A stretch of DNA of 64,000 nucleotides from Mesostigma viride (lineage: Eukaryota > Streptophyta > Mesostigmatophyceae > Mesostigmatales > Mesostigmataceae), in assembly GCA_009746045.1 (NCBI GenBank), contig RPFO01000104.1, forward strand, positions 3,488,534-3,552,533. Reading direction: 5' to 3'. Positions 21,716-33,767 of the stretch are shown one piece after another. The notes under the pieces are model-generated. The model did no database searches. It had not been told where the DNA came from and saw nothing but the letters and a program-made list of their open reading frames with translations. Every line of letters begins with the position of its first letter. Position 1 is the first letter of the stretch. The position numbers and the translations under genes were made by a program.

Positions 21716-22573
21716 CTCCTTATGGCAAGCACAGAGCGCGAGCAGCACGTCGGCAAACAACGCCTCCAGGCACAGTTCCACCGAGCCATGGGGATAGATG
21801 GATGCCGCCCACAGCTTGTCGCGCCTCCGCTCCCCTTTCTTGCTCAGCACGATGCGTTTGGGTGCGGGCAACGCATGGCTGCGGCAGCCAGCAGCAGCCC
21901 CCGCGACCATGGAGACTCCCCCGCCCCCATCCCGGCCCCCTTTCTCCGTCTCCTCTGCCCCCCCTGCCTCTCCCCTCTCATGCTGCCGACTGCCAAACGC
22001 CCCGCCAGACAGAAGGGTTACACTCCTGCTCCCATCCGCAACCCGCCCACCAGCAGGGCCCGCCCCCGCTGCCCACTTCACGTACTGGCTGCCAGACTCC
22101 GGCTGTGTCCCAGGGTCCCCACCGTGGCTCTTACCCCCTTTAACGATAGGAACCCCCCTTGCGTAGGAATGACTGCTGCCACCTGGCGGCTCGCCCTCGT
22201 GGGCCAGTGTATTCGAACAAAGGGGTGCCGCCCCTTTGTTTATATTTTGTGCTGGCGCCTCCCCCTCGCCACTTGATTCTGTGCGCGTACCCTGGCAATT
22301 CTTCCCTGTTGGCGCCGCGAGTGGACTCCTTCTCTCCGCAGGCCTACGCATCCGGTCCGGCAGAACCACCAGGCTCTTCTCCGCGGGAGTTTTGAGCGGC
22401 GGACGGGACCGTAGGCCGGGCCGTCGGGACTGGGGTGGATTTGAGGAACTTGGCTTGTGAGCCCCACGTGCGTGTGTCCTCTGATCATTGTCCTCGTCCT
22501 CGTCATCCTCTTCTTCTTCCTCGCTCGTGTTGTCATCATGGCCGCCTCTGCGCCTTTTTGCGGCTCGTCGTGC
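21716..22573 (-). CDS. exon of an unidentified gene, acidic low-complexity protein
   Basis: A continuous 286-codon frame between acceptor GGCAGAG|GCACGA (22573) and a strong donor AAGGAG|GTGCGT (21716). It opens with a basic ARRAAKRRRGG patch, then an acidic run (SEEEEEDDEDEDND). A Gly/Ser/Pro-rich middle follows, then KRIVLSKKGERRRDKLWAAS and a hydrophobic LCLEALFADVLLALCA close to the donor. This is typical of a nuclear or regulatory protein with disordered regions, but no domain is recognised. It joins in phase 0 to the exon at 22721-22919. Downstream exons were not found in the minisatellites to the left. Confidence 0.45.
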
Positions 22574-22720
22574 CTCTGCCACGTGGCGGGTGTTGAGCAG
22601 ATGTTAGATATCACCCGAGGACGGGAGCCGCAAAGAAAACGCGCAGAATCATAAGATTGTGTTAGTGATGCATTGTGATGCCACTGATATAGCCGCCCCT
22701 CTCAGAGTGTGCACACTTAC

Positions 22721-22919
22721 CAATTCAAAAATGGGAAGGAAGGGTGCGAGACGATCCGTAAGCCTCCAAGTGCCAACAAGTGCATAACGGCGCGACAATG
22801 CAAGGCACGTGCGATAGTACGCGGCGCGTAACACCCTGTGAGCCAGTGCACGTAACCAACGCCCAACAGTACCTCTCACAATATCACCAGGAGGGCATAC
22901 CATAAACAGGAAGGCGCAA
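22721..22919 (-). CDS. upstream exon of the same unidentified gene
   Basis: Acceptor CCCCTTTCACAG and donor GAATTG|GTAAGTG are both good. The peptide reads CAFLFMVCPPGDIVRGTVGR, then LRALAHRVLRAAYYRTCLAL and LVGTWRLTDRLAPFLPIFEL, and has a coding-like composition. The 3' phase (0) fits the exon at 22573. The 5' phase needs two bases from an upstream exon. A start further upstream (to 23029) is open but would read through the acceptor. Confidence 0.45.
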
Positions 22920-23033
22920 CTGTGAAAGGGGGCATATGTCAAGCCAACAGCGGAAGAGAATCTTACAGCAAGGCAGGTTAATAGCAACCACTTTCGAGGC
23001 AAAGTGCCGGGCGCTGATGCCGCCACCACCTAC

Positions 23034-23151
23034 CTTGGGTAGTAACCACTTCCGAGGCGAAGTGCCGGGCGCTTATGCTGCTGCACACGGCCCGGATCGC
23101 GGCCTGCACACAGGTACCCTGGGGGTCGACGTCCTGAGGCTCGTCCTCCAG
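23034..23151 (-). CDS. possible further upstream exon
   Basis: Between TATTTACAG and AAG|GTAGGT the frame reads LEDEPQDVDPQGTCVQAAIR and then SSISARHFASEVVTTQ. The last about 40 bp are tandemly duplicated into the following intron (22985-23023), copying the donor region. Phase to the next exon does not match using this donor. It would fit a donor 5 bp further on, so the junction is unresolved. Confidence 0.3.
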
Positions 23152-23862
23152 CTGTAAATAGCGCGGGAGGGTGGCCATGGACAGCATCGTGGACAGAGAC
23201 ACCAAACCACCAAGAAGACGTGCAGGTAGATAGGTGTAAAGCAGGCCAGGAAGGTAGTGTGGATACAGGTAGACTACAGACTGACGATAGATAAAATAAA
23301 CAAAGAAACAAACAAAGAAAGAAAGAAAGAAAAGGACGACCGGGAGGCAGAAAGGTTGAGACAGAGATGCACAGGGTCATGAAACTGGGCCACCACGGTC
23401 CCTCGGGTAGACCTTGCTTTGCAGCACATGCATCTTGTCTTGCAGCACACTCACTTGTTTTGTGGTGTGTTTGCTGCGCATGCTTCCTCTGATGTCAACA
23501 GCATCAGGGCACGTTCACAACAGTGGGCATAATTGTGGCGTGGTTGCTTGGCTAGCCATCCTCCGTGGCAGTTTACTGGGGCTAGCAGTGCGACGCAGCA
23601 TGGTCATATTAATAGCACATATTAATATTAAAAAAAAAAAAAACATAATCTACTGCGAGGTTACGGAGCCACGATGGGTTGCCATGAACGGTCATGAATT
23701 CGACAGCGGATACTAAGGAGCGGAGTGATTGCAAGGAGCGATGGCAAGGAGCTGATTGGGTGCAGTAGTACATGCAGTAATTGCATCCATTAAACCACAA
23801 GAGTTGTGGACCCTGGGGTGGGGAGGGGGGTGGGGTGGGGGGAGGCAGGGGGGGTACTCGCA

Positions 23863-24209
23863 CACACGCACACGCACACGCACACGCACACGCACACGCA
23901 CACGCACACGCACACGCACACGCACACGCACACTCACACGCACACGCACACGCACACGCACACGCACACGCACACGCACACGCACACGCACACGCACACG
24001 CACACGCACACGCACACGCACACGCACACGCACACGCACACGCACACGCACACGCACACGCACACGCACACGCACACGCACACGCACACGCACACGCACA
24101 CGCACACGCACACGCACACGCACACGCACACGCACACGCACACGCACACGCACACGCACACGCACACGCACACGCACACGCACACGCACACGCACACGCA
24201 CACGCACAC
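23863..24209. repeat. (CACACG)n hexamer array
   Basis: About 57 copies with a single CACTCA interruption near 23933. Spurious Cys-Ala, His-Thr and Arg-Val ORFs cover it. Confidence 0.97.
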
Positions 24210-24263
24210 AAGGACAAGGTTGGGGGGAGAGGGAGGAGTACCGACTAGGCGTCCGGAGGCGGA

Positions 24264-24676
24264 CGGGATGACGCGATGAAGGGAGGAAGGGATGAAGGGA
24301 TGAAGGGATGAAGGGATGAAGGGATGAAGGGATGAAGGGATGAAGGGATGAAGGGATGAAGGGATGAAGGGATGAAGGGATGAAGGGATGAAGGGATGAA
24401 GGGATGAAGGGATGAAGGGATGAAGGGATGAAGGGATGAAGGGATGAAGGGATGAAGGGATGAAGGGATGATGGGATGACGGGATGAAGGGATGAAGGGA
24501 TGAAGGGATGAAGGGATGAAGGGATGAAGGGATGAAGGGATGAAGGGATGAAGGGATGAAGGGATGAAGGGATGAAGGGATGAAGGGATGAAGGGATGAA
24601 GGGATGAAGGGATGAAGGGATGAAGGGATGAAGGGATGAAGGGATGATGGGATGATGGGATGAAGGGATGACGGGA
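24264..24676. repeat. (GGGATGAA)n octamer array
   Basis: About 50 near-perfect octamers with a few GATGATGG and GATGACGG variants at 24466-24486 and near the right end. Confidence 0.97.
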
Positions 24677-24699
24677 ACACGCGCAACTGAGGGTGGAAA

Positions 24700-25955
24700 A
24701 TGGCCTCCCATGGAGCAGAGATTTTAATTCCAGCCACTGCCACCGTACGCATGCAGGTATCGATCTGTGCGCTCGGCGACACAGGGAGGGCAGGGGCTAC
24801 AGATGCTGCATCGACTGCCTTGGAACGGGTAACACATACAGGTAAAACTTCAAACATATTGGATGGGTTAAGTAATTGGAAGGGTATGCCACAATCAGGG
24901 ACGATTGCATGCTACTCCCATAAACAGCCCGTATACCAGTACAGCCCATAGGCTATATATTAGGGATGCGCATAGGCAGGTAAAGCCCATAGGATATACC
25001 AGCCCATCAAAATATAGAACCATACCAGCACGGTGCACAGGCTGCGTTCGCGGTCGCCAGCAATGGCCTCCTCCGCGTCCATGTCGGCGAGCGCGTGTTC
25101 CATGGAGCACTCCCACAGGGTGCTGAGGGGTGCGACGGGGGGCCCAGGTGGTGGCGGATGCATGGGGCAAAGTTGTGACGGATCCAACGGGGGGGGGCGA
25201 GGGCGAAAAGGGTGCAAGGGGAGATGGAAGAGATTGAGGCCGGCAGATGCGAGGGAGTCAGAACGTAACAGAGTGCAAAGGGGCAATGTGGTGACGTGTG
25301 CGGGGGGGGGCGACGTGGCGACAGATGCCAGGAGAAAGCAAAGGGCCTTTCATGGGCCGATGAAGAGGTGAGGGATGTGTTGGAGGCGCAAGGAATGTGT
25401 TGGAGGTGCGAGGGATGAGAGGAGGCGCAAGGGATGAGAGGAGGTGCATGGGATGTGAGGTGGCGGACGCAAGTGGCGAACCTATTCATGAATGCAAAAG
25501 GGTGGCCAGCAGGAAAACGATGCAGAAAGGGATATATATAGATAGGCAAGGCAAAACCAGGTCTACTGACTGCAAAGACACATTGTGCTACGGCTTTCTC
25601 CGGCAAACTTCATTGCGTTAACCCCCGATAATATTGGTGGGGGGAAGAGAAAGAGCTAGGAATGAAGGCAAAAGATATATGCTAGCATCTTGCCTTTCGT
25701 TTTCATAACTCGACAAGTTTTATCATTATCAAAAGGCATACCCATGCCTACTTTTACGTCAGGCACGAGAGGATACCAGGTCCGCACAGCCTAACTCCTA
25801 AATAAGGCTAGAGCATCATACTTTGAAGAAAACGTAGAAAGCGAATAACCTGGAAGCCAGTCTGTATTTTATGCGATTACTATCATGGCCAGTGGATTCG
25901 GCCACCAACGTAACCAGCACGCTAAGCATACGCTGGTGAGTCTAGCGGGCGGGGT
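24700..25955. other. no gene recognised; small 21-bp minisatellite at 25370-25455
   Basis: G-rich sequence with short overlapping ORFs only. GGAGGCGCAAGGGATGAGA-type units repeat four or five times near 25370-25455. Confidence 0.5.
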
Positions 25956-26327
25956 CTATGCGATGACAACTTCACGTACTTGGTGATTTTGTGCCAGCTG
26001 GGGACTCCGGGTATCTCGGACACGTCCAAGGGCCAGGGCGACAGAAGGGCCCTGCATCATCCCCAGGGCACCACATTGCATGTTAACCGAAACACAGCGG
26101 CGCAACGAGACAACTATCTGTGTGAGCGTTCTGCACCGGGCATAACTCCGGTTTCCGCCATGTCCACGACAGATTTCAAAGAGGCAGAATGGCGTGGCGA
26201 TGGAACACGAGACATACATAGACCCAGTGACATCCGAAGCTGAGATCCTAATCCGAAAACCACTGCTGCACCTATAAAAGTTGATGATACAACAAGCAGA
26301 TTTACCCGCGACGGTGAGCTTGTATAT

Positions 26328-26339
26328 GCTCTGATGCCA
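26328..26339 (-). promoter_or_regulatory. primer-binding-site-like motif of an LTR retrotransposon
   Basis: On the minus strand TGGCATCAGAGC differs by one base from the plant-type initiator-Met tRNA binding site TGGTATCAGAGC. An ORF of 142 codons (26384-25956, -) follows but no Gag or Pol motif is visible, and no second LTR was recognised. It may be coincidence. Confidence 0.2.
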
Positions 26340-26599
26340 CCACAGAATTGGCAGTGGAGAATGCCTCCTGGCTAAGCCTCCCAATGGCTGCGAGGGCTTT
26401 GTAACTGGAAGTGAGGGGGGCGTCGAGGGATCGAACCGCTCTTTCCCCTTGGGTCGCCTGTTTTGTCCCCATCTTGGCAGAACACTACTGGTTCAAATTA
26501 AAAGACCGAGCCGCCCGTAACAATAATGTGGTATGTAATTACATGAATATAGGCTGGCAGGAAGCCCAATTATTGTCAGACATGGAAGCAAGATAGGCC

Positions 26600-27283
26600 T
26601 TAACCCTTGCTTTCAGCACCATGTATGAAGTTTGCAGTTGCGGCAAAGCTGGCGAAGCCGCTTTGTCTGCACTGCTGTGATATCTAATGAACCAGTACGA
26701 GATTGGTTAATACCGGCACTCGGGCAGGAAACGTGCACCGGTGTACGTGATAAAATATTTTACGTAACTAACGTATCTATCGTATTGCGAAATGAGGCTA
26801 TGAAGTAACGTGCGTTGTAACTTTCACGTCAAAGCTGCTAAATGGGGCTACCGGCTACTGGCTACAATGCGAAACGACTCAAACGACTGAACGAGGCTAA
26901 TAATGCTAATTCATTATCAAATACCATTAAGTGCGGCGGGAACCCAAGTCTGGGGCTAGAGGTAGAGGCGTTTGATAGAATAATGCACTTGACTTTGGCT
27001 TGGCGGGAAACTTTGTGAAGGTGCGCCAACTACATATACTCGCCACTCGCCAGACGCCACGTCATTCTTACATGATCGCGTATGTTGTTGACTTGTTGAA
27101 TGTTGTTGACTTGTTGTGTCCCACGCCATTGCGTATGTTGAGTTGAGTTGAGTTTATTCCCGCGCAACGCAACGCAACTCAACTCAACTCATCACGTATG
27201 TACACAATGTTGTCATGAAAGATTTTGTACGATACTGGATGCGAACACAATACCTCTTGCATTTATGCATACAAAATGACAAT
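26600..27283. other. no gene; inverted TTGAG repeat
   Basis: GTTGAGTTGAGTTGAG (27138-27153) faces ACTCAACTCAACTC (27176-27189) across a GCAACGCAACGCAA spacer and could form a hairpin just outside the left end of the Mutator-like element. Confidence 0.5.
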
Positions 27284-27480
27284 GAGTTTTTGTAAACATC
27301 AGACACTGATTTCTTCAGACGATGCACAAGGCTGGGCGCGGCGCAGCGTGCGCAAGGCTGGCGTGCGCAAGGCTGGGGAGTGCGCGAGGCTGGGAGTGCG
27401 CAAGGCTGGGAGTGCATCGTGGCTGGGCGCGGCGCGGCAGCGTGCGCAAGGCTGGCGCGTAAAACTGCAAACGACGTAAA
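27284..27480. repeat. left terminal inverted repeat of the MULE
   Basis: Begins GAGTTTTTGTAAACATCAG. The first about 120 bp match the right repeat exactly as far as I can read, including five GCGCAAGGCTGG-type subrepeats. After an indel, similarity resumes with GCGTAAAACT and CGACGTAAA. Confidence 0.8.
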
Positions 27481-28189
27481 TCGTATCGGCTGCCTTTGGA
27501 CTTAGCCGAATTTCGTCGTCGATGCGAGTGGTGATGGCCGTTTAGATCTTAGTTTTTAACCCGACGGGTTTCCTTATGATGCGTTCAAAATGGCAGCTGA
27601 TGGCATGATTACTTAACATGTGGCGCGCGCAAAGAGCCTGTAGTCGTGCAGTTTACCCTCAATAATCAATCAATCTGAGTCTCGAGTCCACGTTGGAGTC
27701 CACTGACCCCCCCGACTAGAATTTCCGACCCCCAATGTTGCACGCAAGCTATGCCTGCCATGCTTTTTCTATTTCCTAACACCCACAGTTGGGGGATCAT
27801 AGTCATTGACAATTTCTCCCCGTTGCTTTTTATGCTGCATATCCAACTATATCTGAGTAAGAGGGGTCGAGCGGATGACGCCGACATGGTTTGCATATAC
27901 CTTCATAGTGGCTTCAAATCGTCATATTCTTGAAGCGCGGTCAGTTCAGCCCACAGAACCTTACGTACGTCTTACCAAGGTACATGCACGGTGGGGACGC
28001 GGTCGGCCGGTCGGGGTTTGCCTGCTTTCTTTACCCAACCAGGGACATGTTCGTGATTTTCTTGCAGCGCTGGAAGATCAGTCCCGGGAAGAACCGCCTG
28101 CGACCCCTGGACCGTTCCGTTCCAACGATACCTGTGACTCTTCAGCATCAACGGTACGAATAGCACGAACCCGCCCACGTGCTTGGCCG
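27481..28189. other. MULE interior, no supported gene
   Basis: A plus-strand frame at 27875-28190 contains a protein-like stretch (GHVRDFLAALEDQSREEPPA) but has no recognised domain or start. It continues into the minisatellite as an artefact. Confidence 0.4.
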
Positions 28190-29565
28190 CCATACCCGTT
28201 CCTAGTCATGCCATGCTCCTTCCTAGTCATGCCATGGTCGTTCCGAGTCATGCCATGGTCGTTCCTAGTCATGTCACTCCCGTTCCTAGTCATGCCATTA
28301 ATTAATTAATTAATTAAAATGATAGCTCCGTTGGGAGCATATGTAACACATAGCCCTGAGAAAAGGGCATCTATGGGTTTGTAATACAATCAGGGCTACA
28401 ACCTGCAGGTGGAGGATGTACAACTGTCACCTGCTCTGGGTGCACAAGGTGCACCTGCACCGCCATGATGGTTCATGCCTCCTTAACAAGCACAGGCACC
28501 CAGGGGGGGGCTTGAGGAGAGGGCCTAGAAGGCCTGCATGACATATGGGGTGGAGGGTATGTGGCTAGGCTATAGCTGGTGTACACATGGCATCTCAGCA
28601 GAGAGTAACTCCCTGCATAGGCATCGCATGGCTAAATTCTTAATGCATCATCCATGGGAGGTCCCATTGTAGGCTGGGCGCGGCTAAATACTGAAAGCAT
28701 CATCCATGGGGGCCATTATGGGCGCACATGCGCGTGGGCCACGTCATGCCATACCCGTTCCTAGTCATGCCATGGCCGTTCCTAGTCATGCCATGGTCGT
28801 TCCGAGTCATGCCATACCCGTTCCTAGTCATGCCATGCCCGTTCCTAGTCATGCCATACTCGTTACTAGTCATGCCATGCCCGTTCCTAGTCATGCCATA
28901 CCCGTTCCTAGTCATGCCATACCCGTTCCTAGTCATGCCATACCCGTTCCTAGTCATGCCATGCCCGTTCCTAGTCATGCCATGGCCGTTCCTAGTCATG
29001 CCATGCCCGTTCCTAGTCATGCCACACCCGTTCCTAGTCATGCCATGCCCGTTCCTAGTCATGCCATACCCGTTCCTAGTCATGCCATACCCGTTCCTAG
29101 TCATGCCATACCCGTTCCTAGTCATGCTGTACACGCTCCTAGTCATGCCACACCCGTTCCTAGTCATGCCATACCCGTTCCTAGTCATGCCATGGTCGTT
29201 CCGAGTCATGCCATACCCGTTCCGAGTCATGACATACTCATTCCTAGTCATGCCATACCCGTTCCTAGTCATGCTGTACCCGTTCCTAGTCATGCCATGG
29301 TCGTTCCGAGTCATGCCATACCCGTTCCGAGTCATGACATACTCATTCCTAGTCATGCCATACCCGTTCCTAGTCATGTTGTACACGTTCCTAGTCATGC
29401 CACACCCGTTCCTAGTCATGCCATGCCCGTTCCTAGTCATGCCATGCTCTTTCCTAGTCATGCCATACCTGTTCCTACTTCCTAGTCATGCCATACCCGT
29501 TCCTAGTCATGCTGTACACGTTCCTAGTCATGCCATGCCCGTTCCTACTCATGTCATGGTTTTTA
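28190..29565. repeat. 21-bp minisatellite interrupted by a retroelement
   Basis: About 45 units of a 21-mer carrying CTAGTCATGCCA and a variable CCCGTTC part. In frame it reads MPYPFLV. The array is split by the family B insertion at 28301-28735. Confidence 0.95.
28301..28735 (-). mobile_element. family B retroelement 3' end inserted in minisatellite
   Basis: On the minus strand it ends with ATGCTCCCAACGGAGCTATC then (TTAA)n at 28300-28318. It shares the CATCCATGGG blocks and TAAATTCTTAATGCA with 13905-14290. Minisatellite sequence resumes on both sides. Confidence 0.7.
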
Positions 29566-29599
29566 CCTGTATGTCCTCTGCCCTTGGTGCCAGCGTTCT

Positions 29600-30045
29600 G
29601 TGAGCACCTCAATGTATGGTCTGTCGTGAGAACAATAATGGCAGTCTAGCCAACGTCGATACGTTCGAGTTGGGCTCATAGTTAGTTGGTTGTTGTCGAC
29701 CCACACAATAGCTGTTGCTTGTGTTAATTGGGAAATGTGTTTTATTGCAGCTGAACATGTATCAAGCTTCATTGCAATCTAGCTGTCGCGAACGATTCCT
29801 CTAAATCATCTTTAGTGGTGATAGGTACCATTCGAGTGCCAACGGTGGAGACGTACAGGTTCTCACATAGAGGTGGGTTAACTCGTAACAGTGCTATCAA
29901 TTGCGTGCGATAAGAACGTGACTGCACCACGTGAACAAGAGACAATTATCAATATTATAATTAACAAACATCACGTGAGCATTATTAAGTTTACATCATT
30001 TGCAGGTTGTTGCTTAGCACGCTTATAGACCATGTACCCCCTCTC
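29600..30045. other. no gene recognised
   Basis: Mixed sequence inside the MULE with several CACGTGA motifs. No ORF is supported. Confidence 0.5.
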
Positions 30046-30445
30046 ACGGACATTTAATTAATTAATTAATACCACGTGACTGCGTGAGCAGTATCCTCAT
30101 GAAGGGAATGGATGACATGCGAAAGAAACTATCTAAGCACGGGTAGCAGGATTGTGGGCCCCGCGGCCGGTGGCACTGTGCCGACCGTAGCGGGTTACCC
30201 GAGGTGCCCCTACCGGACATTAATTAATTAATTAATAGACACGTGACTGCGTCACGTGAGCATAAGTCCTCAGTGGGAGGGGAACATGGGATGGAATGGA
30301 TGGTATAAGCTATCTAGGTCCTAGTTACAGGGGTGTGGGCACCGCGGCCCGAATCGCTATGAATGCCATACTTGGTCACACGCGGAGCCCCCACAGACTT
30401 GGGGGTGGTCTCCTTCATCACTACTTGCCATCTATCCTTGCGCAC
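30046..30445 (-). mobile_element. two consecutive family C retroelement 3' ends
   Basis: Each copy ends on the minus strand in a CACGTGA...TCACGTG-type hairpin and a (TTAATTAATTAA) tail, at 30054-30070 and 30219-30235. The second copy continues through CCACAGACTTGGGGGTGG and GATGAAGGAGACC-type sequence to about 30445. It matches 51780-52033 (+). The first copy was cut short when the second inserted, or the reverse. Confidence 0.65.
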
Positions 30446-31218
30446 CATCTGCCTTAATATTACAGACTACCGGACATGTGTTACGTGATCTCCCAACGGA
30501 GTAACGCTTCAATTCAATGCAACTAATACGTTAGACAGTATAATATTATCGTGACATGCATCACGTGAGCATAATGAATGCAATATCAAAGCGACTACCG
30601 GCGCAGGCCAGAAATCTGGAGAATATGTCAATATCAACAAGTACTAGGAGCATAGAGTGTACGCATTATGACTGTCCTGGTTAGCCTTGTACTCAGACCC
30701 TACGTGGATCATGCCACGACAAATGAGGGTCGTACACACAACTCTTGGTTTAGCTCCGAGACCATGCAGTCATTGGCAAACTTTGGAATTACCTCTTTCT
30801 CGATACTGTGCCAAAATTCCAAAACAAAAGAGGTGGTAGCCCAACATTGCATGTGACGACTGAAATCACTTTTTAGGTGTTAAAATTATATGAGTAAATA
30901 TTTTAATCCATTAATTCATGCTCCATGCATCACCATCCCACCAGCATTTTGTATTGAAATTCATGACTAAGGTGTAGATGAATTGGAAAACGTTGAGAGC
31001 ACTGTTTATCAAACCCAAATCAATCACAATTGAATTATGAACATGTTATGTTGTCTCTTTGATGTTGCTAAAATGAAAATGCAATTATTTTATCCATGCT
31101 TTAATACAATAACAACATTTTAACTCATCCGCCGGACATGGCACCACCCAAGGGCAGCTATCTCGTGACCGAGTGGTACAATGGACAAGGCTGGGATGGA
31201 CTAATTGAAGGGGATGAA
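30446..31218. other. no gene; family B-like hairpin end at 30478-30518
   Basis: GTGTTACGTGATCTCCCAAC followed by GGAGTAACGC resembles the LINE 3' hairpin. The rest is AT-rich without a supported ORF. Confidence 0.45.
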
Positions 31219-32821
31219 CTAGGAGGTAGGGTGGGAGCCACGGAAGAATGGCTTTTTGGAAATAGGCCCCTCTTCACACTGTGCAGTTGCACTACGAGGC
31301 TGCTTGCCTTTGCGACTAGCTGCTCTATCCGGCTCGCAAGCACTGCGGTGCCTCCTAGACTGAGCCCCGTGGACCTTAGGCCTTCCCCGCGGCTTTGCGA
31401 TTGGTGGGTTGCCACATAACAAGGGCTGTTGGGTTGGCGCAGATGTTGCTTGCGCATTGACTGGGAGTGGGTGCTGAGCTATCATCGGTTGTGCAGGGCC
31501 CGGGGTTGTGGCTGGAAGACCGGGGTTGTCGGAAACACACATCTCAATTCCACGCTCTATATGCTGCATGATTTCCACTTCCTTACGGGACTCGACCGCC
31601 AATTGAACAAGGCGGCGGCTAAGGGCTATCAAGTTGGCATAGTTTGGTGTCACCTCCACGTTGGAGGGGGTGGTTGGGTCAACAACCAAGTGGGGTGTAG
31701 GATGCTGCGGCCTTGTCATCGCTTTGAAAGACTCATTGCGCATATTTGCCTGATCTAAAGGCAACAACCACTTCTGGTGGACACACTGCAACGGCAGAGC
31801 CTTTGCTTGAAGCCACACAGCAATTAGCTCCACAGCAAGCACGTGCCTGCAAGGGAGGCCCATGTGGACAACATATTGACAACTGCAAGCAATGGGGTGC
31901 TTGTCGCTGCCAAGAGTAACAATCCTTGACACTACCGTAGGCTCATCCTCCTTCAGTTGTTCTCGGCGAGCCTGGCTCCCAGAGCTCTCTGGAGATAACT
32001 TTACCTCCACCAGGTTGCCATCATACACGGGACCAACTATGTAATGAAACGCCATTGCTAACTGGATTTTCAGCTTGTCAAAAGCATATTTGGCTAACTT
32101 TGTCTCAGCATCAACCAAAACCGGGTGGGCTATGGGACTGATGCGGTTCAGGTGGTGCTTAGATCGACGGTAAAGCTCGATCTCATGTGACTCCGCACGC
32201 CGTTGCCACAAATCAGCCAGCACAACAGGGAGCTCCTCCAACTGCGTGGTTTTGTCCACACGGTTTTTTATCGCGTTGTGCGTGACCTCGGACCTTTGGG
32301 AAGAGCTCATCCCAAATGTTGAGTCACCCCAAGTAAAGCGGCGGGCCCATTTACGCGCGGTGTCATACAGCTTGTCCATGTGAGACCGCTCACATTTGGC
32401 GGGTGGATACAACAAGTCAAACACCTGGTTGTAGCCATCACTACCAGCAGCCACAAATCGCGCATCCTCAGCAATCTTGGCTCTGCAGCTGGGTACAAAG
32501 ACGCTGTTTACCACCTCGCAAAGTTGTTGTGTAAGATCTATGAAGGAAGTATACCCAGGAAAACGATTCTGAAAGTTCTCCACCGGGCTTTGTTTGTAGG
32601 TTACGTACTCGTCCCAGAAGATGTTCGCAATATCAGTCGCTAGCGACAACCACTCATCGCTTCGACGCACCTCGAACACACGCATGCCGTTCTCCATCGT
32701 CCAGCTGAGGAGAAGGCCACAACGCATATTCTTCACCTTCATTTGCCACTGAAGCTGGGCAAAATGGTACAGTCGCATCTTCTCCAGGGGATGCGCGTCC
32801 TTCCACACAATAGTGCATTGC
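31219..32821 (-). CDS. MULE transposase, last exon with SWIM zinc finger
   Basis: This exon follows a good acceptor (GTTGTCGCTTCACAG|G) and runs 1,603 bases to the stop. Early blocks (TRKWARRFTWGDSTFGMSSS, then AIKNRVDKTTQ) match the region after the catalytic core of Mutator/FAR1-type proteins. CSCQYVVHMGLPCRH near 31885-31840 is a SWIM motif (C-x-C-xn-C-x-H). The C-terminus is Pro/Gln-rich, with an AT-hook-like KPRGRPKVHG. It joins the exon ending at 33768: that exon's final CG plus the first G makes an Arg codon, and the frame continues QCTIVWKDAHP. There is no internal stop. It is probably the 3' end of the element's transposase gene. A domesticated FAR1-like gene is the alternative. Confidence 0.75.
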
Positions 32822-33767
32822 CTGTGAAGCGACAACAAGTCAACAGAGCGACAACAAGAACATGTACAGAAAAGTTACACCTATGTCTGGCGTAATTCAT
32901 CGATGCACAACAAAAAGCCCCTTGGGCACACGACATAGAAAGCGAGTTAGCCAACTGAAACTAAGTGTGTGATAAATATCTTGTCAACTTTGTATAATAT
33001 ATAGATAAATACTTATACTTCTTGAACGTAGCGGTGTATGTAGCTTCTAAAAGGGAGGGAGGGGGGGTGGGAGGGGGTGAGGGAGGGGGAATGTCAAGCA
33101 AACCTGAGGTACTTGGAACTGCAAGGTTACTTGCGAAATTCGGCCGAACGAGGCGAAGCAGGCAGCATGTTGGGCAAGGCGGCAAGGCCTTGTGTAGCAA
33201 GCGGCGGGTGAAGTGAGTAATGGGCTGCTGGCAACCGGTGTTGCGGCGGTAAACAGGAGGCATAGCTTGGATGGCGGGAATGGGCATTGAGAATATGCTC
33301 TAGTTGGTTGGGGCAACAAGCATGACTTGGTATGGCCTATTGACCAAATGTGATACTATTCCCCCTGATGAGGGCGGCGAACACGTGCTACCCGGGCCAT
33401 GTTGGGGGGCTAAGCCAACAGGCAAAACTAGTTGGCGAGAAAATCAGATATTGTAATGAACCTTTGATTGTTTCATGAAAAGGTTGAGGAAGGTTTAAGG
33501 TTTAGATGCATTTCGGGTGACACATGCATTTGGGCCTAAAAATGCAATGGTGACACCGCCTTTTGGTAGACCTTGCATGACACATAAAAAACCGTGGTTT
33601 GCAATCACTGTTAAAACTTGTTGTGCTGATGATGCATAATGGTAAGCCACGGAGGCGAAACACTTGTACACTAATTGCTTGGATAATCAAGATGTGTGCA
33701 GAGCTGTGGGTGTCCATACCGGCTCTTTACAGTGTTGCGGTGGTAAATTGGATTGAAACATACGTAC
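32822..33767 (-). other. intron of the MULE transposase gene
   Basis: A 946-bp GT-AG intron (ACG|GTACGT ... TTCACAG) with a C/T-rich run near 33050-33090. Phase matches on both sides. Confidence 0.65.

Noticed and set aside
23609-24857. Cys-Ala, Arg-Val and Ile-Pro-Ser-Leu-His-Pro-Phe repeat proteins
   Set aside because: Artefacts of the CACACG and GGGATGAA arrays.
28700-29603. MPYPFLV and MTRNGYG repeat proteins of 250-290 residues
   Set aside because: The 21-bp period is a multiple of three, which keeps frames open. There is no conserved start and the array is interrupted by a retroelement.
31138-31758. Plus-strand ORFs opposite the MULE last exon
   Set aside because: They are antisense to the SWIM-containing transposase exon.
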